From DATKCA01 sp035544675 (GTDB lineage: Bacteria > Acidobacteriota > Thermoanaerobaculia > Gp7-AA8), in NCBI GenBank assembly GCA_035544675.1, contig DATKCA010000263.1, positions 1-47,529 of the forward strand: a stretch of 47,529 nucleotides of DNA, in the 5' to 3' direction. This document shows, piece by piece, positions 6,874 through 14,392 of the stretch (positions are counted from its first letter, which is position 1; each line of letters opens with the position of its first letter). Under the pieces are notes generated by a model. It was not told the DNA's origin, searched no databases, and saw nothing but the letters and a program-made list of their open reading frames with translations. Made by a program: the position numbers and the translations under genes.

Positions 6874-8757
6874 ATGGAATCCGCAGAGCAGAAGCAGAGC
6901 CGGAAGTACCTCTTCACCCTTTCCCTCGCCGCGCTGGGAGTCGTGTACGGCGACATCGGAACCAGCCCGCTCTACGCGTTCCGGGAGTGCTTCTCGCCCG
7001 AGCATCACCTGACGCCCACGCCCGACAACGTGCTGGGCGTCCTGTCTCTCATCTTCTGGGCGCTGACCTACATCATCTCCTTCGCGTATCTGACGTTCGT
7101 GATGCGCGCGGACAACCGCGGAGAGGGCGGGATTCTGGCTCTCATGTCGCTGGTGCGGCCGCGATCGGAGCGCAGCTCGTTCCGCCGCGGCGTCCTCATT
7201 GCCCTCGGTCTCTTCGGCGCGGCTCTGCTCTACGGAGACGGGATGATCACGCCGGCCATCTCGGTGCTCAGCGCCATCGAGGGACTCAGGATCGCCGCCC
7301 CGCACGTTTCGCCGTATGTCGTTCCCATCACGATCGTGGTTCTGATGGGCCTGTTCGTCGTGCAGAAATACGGCACGGCAAAAGTAGGGTCGGTATTCGG
7401 CCCGATCATGATCCTCTGGTTCACGACGATCGGCGCGCTTGGGCTGTGGCAGGTGGTAAAGGAGCCCTCCGTGCTGGCCGCCATCGATCCGCGTTACGCC
7501 ATCCGTTTCTTTCTGGAGAACGGGATGACCGGCTACCTGGTCCTCGGCGCCGTCTTCCTCGTGGTGACGGGTGGCGAGGCGTTGTACGCGGACATGGGCC
7601 ACTTCGGCGTGAGGCCGATCCGTCTGGTCTGGTATTTCTTCGTCTTCCCGATGCTGCTGCTCAATTACTTCGGGCAGGGCGCGTTTCTTCTGCACACGCC
7701 CGCAGGAGTGGAGAATCCGTTCTTTCTCATGGCGCCCAAATGGGCGCTCTACCCGCTCGTGGCCCTGGCGACGACGTCCGCGTGCATCGCCTCGCAGGCG
7801 GTCATCTCGGGCGCATTCTCGGTGACGCGCCAGGCGGTGCAGCTCGGCTATCTGCCGCGCATGCGCATCCAGCACACCTCGGCCCGGGAGAGGGGCCAGA
7901 TCTACGTCCCTTCGGTGAACTGGCTGCTGATGATCGCCGGGATCGGGCTGGTGATCTCGTTCGCGACCTCGAGCAAGCTCGCCGCGGCGTACGGCGTGGC
8001 GGTCACGGCCACGATGGTCATTACGACGACGCTGCTGGCGGTGGTGGCGCGCGAGCGGTGGCGCTGGAAGCTCGGTTCGGTGGCACTGCTGATCGTGCCG
8101 CTCCTGGCCAGCGACCTCTCCTTCTTCGGCGCGAACCTCGTGAAAGTGCCGGACGGGGGATGGTTCCCGCTGGTGGTCGCCGCTCTGATCTTCACGGTGA
8201 TGACGACATGGTTCGCCGGCCGGCGCATCCTCACCGCCCGCCTCGCCGAGAGCGCGATGACCACCGAGGATTTTCTGAAACAGCTGGAGGCAAAGAAGAT
8301 CAACCGCGTGCGCGGCACGGCCATCTTCATGACCAGACGCCGGGACGGCGTTCCGACCACCATGCTCCACAACATCAAGCACAACAAGGTCGTACACGAA
8401 TGCGTCGTGTTTCTGACGATCGACGTCGAGGAGACCGCCCATCTGTCGGACGCGGAACGCTCCGAATGGCAGGACCTCGGCCAGGGCGTGTACCGCCTCG
8501 TGCTGCGCTTCGGGTTCATGGAGGATCCGAACCTGCCTGCTCTGTTCAAGCACCTCGGGGGCCCGGTGTCGTTCAATCCGATGACCACGAGCTACTTCCT
8601 GGGACGGGAGACGCTGATTCCGACGAAGCATCCGGGGATGGCCATCTGGCGCGAGCACCTCTTCTCGTGGATGATGCGGAACGCCAGCAGCGCGTCGAAC
8701 TTCTTCTCGCTTCCGCCCAATCAGGTCATCGAGCTGGGTGCCCAGGTCGAGCTGTAG
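6874..8757 (+). CDS. kup: Kup-type low-affinity potassium transporter
   Basis: 627 aa, the usual length. Signature N-terminus LAALGVVYGDIGTSPLYAFRE; about 12 membrane helices through roughly residue 450 (including GGEALYADMGHFG and YFGQGAFLL); then a soluble cytoplasmic tail with the conserved GTAIFMTRRRDGVPTTMLHN segment. Kup proteins bring in K+ with protons. No strong Shine-Dalgarno; TAAGGT lies about 20 nt upstream of the ATG. Followed after 10 nt by the short cyclase-like gene. Confidence 0.95.
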   Translation: MESAEQKQSRKYLFTLSLAALGVVYGDIGTSPLYAFRECFSPEHHLTPTPDNVLGVLSLIFWALTYIISFAYLTFVMRADNRGEGGILALMSLVRPRSERSSFRRGVLIALGLFGAALLYGDGMITPAISVLSAIEGLRIAAPHVSPYVVPITIVVLMGLFVVQKYGTAKVGSVFGPIMILWFTTIGALGLWQVVKEPSVLAAIDPRYAIRFFLENGMTGYLVLGAVFLVVTGGEALYADMGHFGVRPIRLVWYFFVFPMLLLNYFGQGAFLLHTPAGVENPFFLMAPKWALYPLVALATTSACIASQAVISGAFSVTRQAVQLGYLPRMRIQHTSARERGQIYVPSVNWLLMIAGIGLVISFATSSKLAAAYGVAVTATMVITTTLLAVVARERWRWKLGSVALLIVPLLASDLSFFGANLVKVPDGGWFPLVVAALIFTVMTTWFAGRRILTARLAESAMTTEDFLKQLEAKKINRVRGTAIFMTRRRDGVPTTMLHNIKHNKVVHECVVFLTIDVEETAHLSDAERSEWQDLGQGVYRLVLRFGFMEDPNLPALFKHLGGPVSFNPMTTSYFLGRETLIPTKHPGMAIWREHLFSWMMRNASSASNFFSLPPNQVIELGAQVEL

Positions 8758-8767
8758 GAGTGTCGCG

Positions 8768-9112
8768 ATGGAGCGCGGTGAAGAGGCTCTCATCGTGTTC
8801 CGGCCGGAAGATCTCGCTCCAGCCGTGGCGATGCTTCTCGCTCTGAAGCCGGACGTCGACGCGTTCATGGAAGGCGCCGGCTGGCAGTGCCGGCTGACGG
8901 CGCGCGTCCATCTGGGGCCTGTCGTGGCCGGGCCTTTCGGCCCCCGCCAGGCGAAACGCTTCGACGTCATCGGCGTGACCGTGAACGCCGGGGCGAGACT
9001 GGCATCCACCGGCGTGACGATCTCGCGAAGGGTTTACGACGGCCTGGCCGGCGACCTCAAAGCGAGATTCCGGGAAGGGAAGATCGACGGGGCGTTTGTC
9101 CTCCGCGGATGA
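8768..9112 (+). CDS. Truncated class III nucleotidyl cyclase homology domain
   Basis: 114 aa, ATG 8768 preceded by GTAGGAGTGTCGCG (good Shine-Dalgarno, 10 nt after the kup stop). The C-terminal half of a class III adenylate/guanylate cyclase catalytic domain is recognisable: RLTARVHLGPVVAGPFG, then FDVIGVTVNAGARLAS (compare the family's viGdtVNlAaRL) and a VTISRRVYDGL helix. The N-terminal half, which carries the two metal-binding aspartates, is replaced by about 35 residues of other sequence. It therefore cannot be a normal catalyst. It may be a remnant, or a regulatory domain working with Kup. Convergent with the VWFA gene. Confidence 0.7.
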   Translation: MERGEEALIVFRPEDLAPAVAMLLALKPDVDAFMEGAGWQCRLTARVHLGPVVAGPFGPRQAKRFDVIGVTVNAGARLASTGVTISRRVYDGLAGDLKARFREGKIDGAFVLRG

Positions 9113-9142
9113 TGTGCCGCAGCCCCCATCGGGACCATTGAG

Positions 9143-10960
9143 TCAACGCCGATTCGGCACCGCGACCGCGATGGTCGAGCGGGTCCGCGCGATCCGGTCC
9201 TCGACCGAGACCACGAGCCGCATCCCCTCGGCATCGACGGGAATCCCTGCCTTCACCCGCAGTGGCGAGAGGTCCAGATGCCAGGCGTAAGTGGTCTGAT
9301 GATCAGGGTCTGCGGTGAGCTCGGCGTCGGGGATCTCCAGTGATTGCTCCCGGCTCTCCAGAGGCCATATCGTGCCGTCAGGTCCCACCAGGGCGAAGTG
9401 CATTGCCAGATTCGCCCGCCGGGAGCGACCGGTGGAAATGAACTTCAGCGATGCCAACGGGAGGTTGAAGCGAAACGGAAGCAGTTGATCGCGTCCTGAC
9501 CGATCACGCCGGGGACGGTCGGCTTCGAAGGCTATGCCCATCGGATTGACGGCTGCGGCACGATCGGAAACAGCGGCCGGCCGCCCTGCCGCCACCCGCG
9601 GCACTGCGATTCGGCGAGGGTGTGCGATCGCAGCGACGGTCCCCTCTCCAGCGAGCTCCTTGGGCGTTCTCTCACGCACGGCTTGACGGTGGCGGACGAG
9701 CGCTTCGGGAACGTTCACCTTCACCGTGATTTTGCGTGATTTGCCGGGCACACCTTGCGGGCTGTAACCGAGCGAGTAGTAATGGTTCAGGTCCGTCCGC
9801 GCGGAATCCAGTTGTCGGGAGAGCGCGGGATTGACCTTGAAGAAAATCCCTCCCGTGCTCTCGGCGAGATCGCGCGCCACTCCGAGCTCGATCATGTGAG
9901 CGCGATCGCCGAGAATCTCGCCTTCGGTGGCACGGAACGCAGACGATCCCGTCTGCGGAACGATCCCTGTCTCATCGGCGCCGGTCATGGTGTTCTCGCC
10001 GACGTGGATCGTATAAAACGTGATTCTGGCCGCGGTGAGCCGCCTGAAAACAGCGAGGATCTCGTGCTCGAGCGCAACCTTGTGGACTTCAGGTTTCGGT
10101 GCGCCGATCCAATCCGCCGCGTCCGGGAAGTGCGAGCGCCAGGCCTCGGTCAGCGCGGATCCGGGTAGCGTCGTGAATCCCGAACCGACGTAGACCAGCG
10201 CGACCCGTCCCGTGTCGCGCGCCAGCAGGTCGACCAATGCCCCGAGGACGCTGAGCGCATTCCGGGTCCGGCGGGCTTCCTCCTCCATGAGGAAAGAGAT
10301 GCGGTTGGCGATGTTCCTGGCCACGTATTGCATCTCCCGGTCGGCCGGATTGACATCCCTGATATCCCTGCGGATCGAGGCCGCCGCGGTGAACGTCGGC
10401 CCGTAGCTGACGCGCTCTTTCTCCAGCTTGGCGATCGCACCGATGACCTCATCCCAGTTCTCGGTGATGTCCTGCTTGAGACGGAAGGCCAGGCCGTCCA
10501 TGACGGCGACGATTCCTCTGTCACCGGGCGTTGCCGCTCGCTCCAGAAACATGCGGAGCTGCTGCAGCGCCTGATTGCGCCTGATGGCCTGGACGTTCGT
10601 CTGATCGACGTAGACGACCCATGTCACTGGCGTGCGAGCCGCGTCGGCGCGATCGGCGCCCGCATTCATCCCGTCCTCTTCGGGAGAAGCTGGATCGCCG
10701 GCCATCCGGCCGTCGGCGATTCGTGAGAAGTATGTGACGTCCACTCTCTCGCCGTCTTCGAAGAGCTCGAAGTCTTCGTGCTTCAGAGTGCTCACCGGAT
10801 GACCGTTCCGGTCGGTCACCATCACATCGACGTTGATGACACGGACTTCGATCACCTCGCCGTAGACGTGCGCCGGCACCGGGTCGGTCTGGGCAGTGAT
10901 GGAGATCGAGAGGAGAAGAGGCAGAAGCAGCACGAAACCGCGGAGGAGGCAACGATTCAC
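9143..10960 (-). CDS. Secreted VWFA-related (acidobacterial type) protein
   Basis: 605 aa with an N-terminal signal peptide. An N-terminal beta module (about 34-80: VRVINVDVMVTDRNGHPV, LKHEDFELFEDGE) leads into a von Willebrand A-like domain (about 112-380), as in the VWFA-related family abundant in Acidobacteriota. The MIDAS position reads VYVDQTN (116-122) instead of DxSxS, so metal-dependent ligand binding is doubtful. After it come the HYYSLGYSPQG segment typical of this family and a further beta-rich C-terminal region (about 450-605). Exported, role unknown; probably surface or periplasmic binding. The GTG start has TAAAAT 9 nt upstream (10975-10970), consistent with leaderless expression. 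Confidence 0.85.
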   Translation of the reverse strand: MNRCLLRGFVLLLPLLLSISITAQTDPVPAHVYGEVIEVRVINVDVMVTDRNGHPVSTLKHEDFELFEDGERVDVTYFSRIADGRMAGDPASPEEDGMNAGADRADAARTPVTWVVYVDQTNVQAIRRNQALQQLRMFLERAATPGDRGIVAVMDGLAFRLKQDITENWDEVIGAIAKLEKERVSYGPTFTAAASIRRDIRDVNPADREMQYVARNIANRISFLMEEEARRTRNALSVLGALVDLLARDTGRVALVYVGSGFTTLPGSALTEAWRSHFPDAADWIGAPKPEVHKVALEHEILAVFRRLTAARITFYTIHVGENTMTGADETGIVPQTGSSAFRATEGEILGDRAHMIELGVARDLAESTGGIFFKVNPALSRQLDSARTDLNHYYSLGYSPQGVPGKSRKITVKVNVPEALVRHRQAVRERTPKELAGEGTVAAIAHPRRIAVPRVAAGRPAAVSDRAAAVNPMGIAFEADRPRRDRSGRDQLLPFRFNLPLASLKFISTGRSRRANLAMHFALVGPDGTIWPLESREQSLEIPDAELTADPDHQTTYAWHLDLSPLRVKAGIPVDAEGMRLVVSVEDRIARTRSTIAVAVPNRR

Positions 10961-11006
10961 GGTACGAGGATTTTAGGCCTTCCGGAGAGGCCGGGTATGA
11001 CAAAAC

Positions 11007-11651
11007 TCAGAACAGCGGACTGCTGGCAGCCTGAGCGCTGGCCAGGAGGTCGAGAAAGCGGCTGCGCGGAACGTGGCGGGCGCCAAGAGCTTCCATGTGC
11101 GGAGTCATGACCTGGCAGTCCAGCCACGTCACGCCACGCTCGCGCAGGTGCTCCACGAGGTGGAGCAGGCCCAGCTTCGACGCGTTGGCCCTCCGGTAAA
11201 ACATGCTCTCGCCGGTAAAGGCGCCGCCGGCGTCGACGCCGTAAACCCCTCCGACCAGCTCGTGGCCCTCCCAGACCTCCACGCTGTGCGCGTCGCCGCT
11301 CCTGTGGAGGGCGGTGTACGCCGCGACGATGGCCGGCTCGATCCATGTGCCGTCCTGGCCGGGGCGGGGGGCGGCGGCGCAGGCGGCGATGACCGCCGGG
11401 AAGTCGCGGTCGATGGAAAACGTCCACTGCGATCTCGCGGCCGCCCGTTTGAGCGAGCGGGCCACGTGCATCTCGTCGAAAAACAGCACGGCCCGGCGGC
11501 GCGGTGAGAACCAGGGCAGCGGCAATCCCTCGTGGGGCCAGGGGAAGATTCCGTGGCGATAGGCGTCGCGCAGGGTGTCAACGCCGAGGTCGTCGCCGAT
11601 GGCGACGATGTCACCACGGACGTAGCGTGGGTTCGGAAAGCGAGTCACCAC
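11007..11651 (-). CDS. aat: Leucyl/phenylalanyl-tRNA--protein transferase
   Basis: 214 aa. Family landmarks: FPNPRYVRGDIVAIGDDL, AYRHGIFPWP, PLPWFSPRRRAVL, TWIEPAIVAAYTALH, SVEVWEGHELVGGVYGV, GESMFYRRANASKLGL, and LDCQVMTPHMEALGA. The enzyme moves Leu or Phe from tRNA onto proteins with N-terminal Lys or Arg, creating a primary N-degron that ClpS delivers to ClpA. The start is GTG, 17 nt after the clpA stop, so clpS-clpA-aat is a three-gene N-degron operon. Confidence 0.95.
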   Translation of the reverse strand: MVTRFPNPRYVRGDIVAIGDDLGVDTLRDAYRHGIFPWPHEGLPLPWFSPRRRAVLFFDEMHVARSLKRAAARSQWTFSIDRDFPAVIAACAAAPRPGQDGTWIEPAIVAAYTALHRSGDAHSVEVWEGHELVGGVYGVDAGGAFTGESMFYRRANASKLGLLHLVEHLRERGVTWLDCQVMTPHMEALGARHVPRSRFLDLLASAQAASSPLF

Positions 11652-11668
11652 ACTATCGAGTCATCACG

Positions 11669-13954
11669 TCAGTAAGGCGGGGCGAGCTTGAGCGAAAGGT
11701 CGTCCCCGACCACGTCGATGACCACGCTGCCGCCCTCGGCCAGCTCTCCGAAGAGGACGGAGTCGACGAGCGGCTCCTTGATCTTGGCGTGAATCAGGCG
11801 GGCCATCGGGCGCGCCCCGAACGAGGCGTCGTATCCGTGCCGGGCCAGCCACTGGCGCCCGCCCTCACGCAGCTCGAGCATCACCTTCTTGGGCGCCAGC
11901 TGCGCCTTCAGCTCGTCGATGAACTTGTCGACGACGCGCTCGATCGTCTCGAGCGACAGCGGCTCGAATGCGATCCATGCGTCGAGACGGTTGCGGAACT
12001 CGGGGGCGAACGTCCGCTCGATCACGCCGCGGCCGCGCCCAGTGGCCGGATTGTTGCGGAAGCCCATGCCCGCTTCGCTCAACTCCCGGGCGCCGGCGTT
12101 CGTGGTCATGATCAGGATCACGTTGCGGAAGTCCGCCTTCTTGCCGTTGTTGTCGGTGAGCGTGGCGTTGTCCATGACCTGGAGCAGGATCGAGAAGAGA
12201 TTGGGGTGCGCCTTTTCGATCTCGTCGAGGACCAGCACGGCGTACGGCGTGCGCATGATCGCGTCGGTGAGCAGCCCGCCCTGATCGAAGCCGACGTATC
12301 CGGGTGGCGCGCCGATGAGGCGTGAGACCGTGTGCGGCTCCATGTATTCACTCATGTCGAAGCGGATGAACTCGACGCCGAGCGACGCGGCGAGCTGTTT
12401 GGCGAGCTCGGTCTTGCCCACGCCGGTCGGACCGGAGAAGAGGAACGAGCCGATCGGCCTGTCGGGATGGCCGAGGCCGGAGCGGGACACCTTGATGGCG
12501 CTGACGAGCTGGCGGATGGCGTGGTCCTGCCCGTAGATCGTGCGGCGGAGGTCGGCCTCGAGGCCCTGCAGGCGTTCCTTCTCGCTGACGGCGACCGTGC
12601 GGGGCGGGATCTTGGCCATCCGCGCCACCACGGTCTCGACTTCTCCCTCGCCGATCACGTGCGGAGCGGCAGGGGTTGCCGCGGGCGCCGTGTCGAGGGG
12701 CGGCACGCCCGGCGTTCCACCGTAGAGCATGCGCATGCGCGCGCCCGCCTCATCGAGCACGTCGATGGCCTTGTCTGGCAGGTGCCTGTCGTGGATGTAT
12801 TTCGCCGACAGCTCCGCCGCGAGCCGCAGAGCCTCGTCCGTGAAGCGGACTCCATGGTGCTCCTCGTAATAGGACTTGAGGCCCTGAAGGATCTCGATGG
12901 TCTCCTCGACGCTCGGCTCTCCGATCTCGATCTTCTGGAACCGTCGCGCCAGCGCTCGATCGCGCTCGAACGCGGCCTTGTACTCGGCGTACGTGGTGGA
13001 GCCGATGCATCTCAGCTTGCCGGAGGCGATGGCGGGTTTGAGGATGTTCGAGGCGTCCATCGTGCCGCCGCTCACCGCGCCGGCTCCCACGATCGTGTGG
13101 ATCTCGTCGATGAAGAGGATGGCGTCCTTCTTCTCGATGAGCGCGCCCATCACCGCTTTCAGCCTCTGCTCGAATTCGCCGCGGTACTTCGTCCCGGCCA
13201 GCAGCGCACCCATGTCCAGGGACCACACTTCCGCGTTCTTGAGAACGGCCGGAACCTTGCTCTGATGAATCATCAGCGCCAGCCCCTCGGCGATGGCCGT
13301 CTTGCCGACTCCGGGCTCGCCGACGAAAAGCGGGTTGTTCTTCCGCCGCCGGCAGAGGATCTGGATGGTCCGCTCCAGCTCGGCGGAGCGCCCGATGAGC
13401 GGGTCGATCTCGCCCTTCTTCGCGCGCTCGAGGAGGTTGACAGCGAACGTCTTGAGAGGATCGCCGCGCTGCGATCCCTCTTCTTCCGGAGCGATGAACG
13501 CCGGCTGGCGATCGGGCGTCTCGCCCCGGGGGATGCCGTGGGACAGGTATTGCAGCACGTCGAGCTTGTTCACGCCCTGGCTTCGAAGGAGGTAGACGGC
13601 CTGCGACCGCTCGGCCTGATACAGCGCGGCGAGCATCTGGCCGGTGTCGACCTCTTTCCGTCCCGAGCTCTGGGCGTGAAGCTGCGCGTACTGGACGACG
13701 CGCTGCAGCATCGTGGTCAGCACCGGCTGCACCGTGATGTCGTCCGACGCCTCTTCGAAAGTCTTGCTCATGAAGTCGTCGAGCTGCTTCTTGAGCACTT
13801 CCACGTCGCCTCCGCACGACCGGACCACCTCCACCGCCTCCCGGTTGTGGAGCAGGGCGAACAAAAGGTGCTCGAGCGTCACGTACTCGTGACGCCGTTT
13901 CAGCGCCTCATTCACCGCGAATTCGAACGATTCCTGCAGTCCCTTGGCGATCAT
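11669..13954 (-). CDS. clpA: ATP-dependent Clp protease ATP-binding subunit ClpA
   Basis: 761 aa. Double Clp-N domain (about 1-140), AAA+ module 1 with Walker A GEPGVGKT (212-219), AAA+ module 2 with GPTGVGKT (about residue 500) and the C-terminal small D2 domain. No long coiled coil between modules, which separates it from ClpB. In the second module the tripeptide at the ClpP-docking loop appears to be MGF (EAGMGFRNN), in the place of the E. coli IGL loop. Unfolds N-degron substrates delivered by ClpS and feeds them to ClpP, which is not in this window. Overlaps clpS by 4 nt (ATGA). Confidence 0.95.
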   Translation of the reverse strand: MIAKGLQESFEFAVNEALKRRHEYVTLEHLLFALLHNREAVEVVRSCGGDVEVLKKQLDDFMSKTFEEASDDITVQPVLTTMLQRVVQYAQLHAQSSGRKEVDTGQMLAALYQAERSQAVYLLRSQGVNKLDVLQYLSHGIPRGETPDRQPAFIAPEEEGSQRGDPLKTFAVNLLERAKKGEIDPLIGRSAELERTIQILCRRRKNNPLFVGEPGVGKTAIAEGLALMIHQSKVPAVLKNAEVWSLDMGALLAGTKYRGEFEQRLKAVMGALIEKKDAILFIDEIHTIVGAGAVSGGTMDASNILKPAIASGKLRCIGSTTYAEYKAAFERDRALARRFQKIEIGEPSVEETIEILQGLKSYYEEHHGVRFTDEALRLAAELSAKYIHDRHLPDKAIDVLDEAGARMRMLYGGTPGVPPLDTAPAATPAAPHVIGEGEVETVVARMAKIPPRTVAVSEKERLQGLEADLRRTIYGQDHAIRQLVSAIKVSRSGLGHPDRPIGSFLFSGPTGVGKTELAKQLAASLGVEFIRFDMSEYMEPHTVSRLIGAPPGYVGFDQGGLLTDAIMRTPYAVLVLDEIEKAHPNLFSILLQVMDNATLTDNNGKKADFRNVILIMTTNAGARELSEAGMGFRNNPATGRGRGVIERTFAPEFRNRLDAWIAFEPLSLETIERVVDKFIDELKAQLAPKKVMLELREGGRQWLARHGYDASFGARPMARLIHAKIKEPLVDSVLFGELAEGGSVVIDVVGDDLSLKLAPPY

Positions 13955-14265
13955 GCCCTTTCCATCGTACAGAGAAGCGGGTACTCCTGCTCACGCGCCA
14001 GATCGGTCGTCCGCGAGACCTTCATCTCCGCGACCTCATACGTGTAAATTCCCGCCACGCCAACGCCTTTCATATGCACATTCAGCATCACCTGGATGGC
14101 CAGATCCTCCGTCATGTTGAAGACCGACTGGAGAACCCAGACCACAAACTCCATGGTCGTGAAGTCGTCGTTGTGGAGGAGGACCTTGAACAGCGGCGGC
14201 TCTTCGACCCTTTCCGCGCTTTCCGCAACGGCGGACTCCTCGTACTGCGAGTCTGGCGGCAGCAT
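13951..14265 (-). CDS. clpS: ATP-dependent Clp protease adaptor ClpS
   Basis: 104 aa. After a flexible acidic N-terminus (about 25 residues) comes the ClpS core with FKVLLHNDDFTTMEFVVWVL, which carries the Asn/Asp residues that hold an N-degron alpha-amino group, and MLNVHMKGVGVAGIYTYEVAEMK, with the His that completes the pocket. Recognises N-terminal Leu, Phe, Trp or Tyr and hands substrates to ClpA. First gene of clpS-clpA-aat. Confidence 0.95.
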   Translation of the reverse strand: MLPPDSQYEESAVAESAERVEEPPLFKVLLHNDDFTTMEFVVWVLQSVFNMTEDLAIQVMLNVHMKGVGVAGIYTYEVAEMKVSRTTDLAREQEYPLLCTMERA

Positions 14266-14295
14266 TCAGCCATGAAACGTGCAGCGGGCGCGCCC

Positions 14296-14337
14296 GATTT
14301 CGGCTTTCGGCTCTTAGCTCGAGACTCTCAGCTCCCA
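14296..14337. repeat. Heptanucleotide repeat array, locus D
   Basis: Six units in 7-nt register: GATTTCG, GCTTTCG, GCTCTTA, GCTCGAG, ACTCTCA, GCTCCCA. In the 127-nt gap between the debranching-enzyme stop (14393) and the clpS start (14265). Its GCTCTCA-like units resemble locus C1. Confidence 0.7.
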
Positions 14338-14392
14338 GGTCGGCCGTCGGGCTCCCTGAGAGCGCTCCACCACACAGGAGCCAGGATCTCGT

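Noticed and set aside
6790..9009. 739-aa open frame on the minus strand opposite kup
   Set aside because: High-G+C shadow: no motif, highly biased His/Arg composition, fully overlapped by a certain gene.
12332..14047. 571-aa frame opposite clpA
   Set aside because: Shadow of clpA/clpS on the other strand; composition typical of antisense frames.
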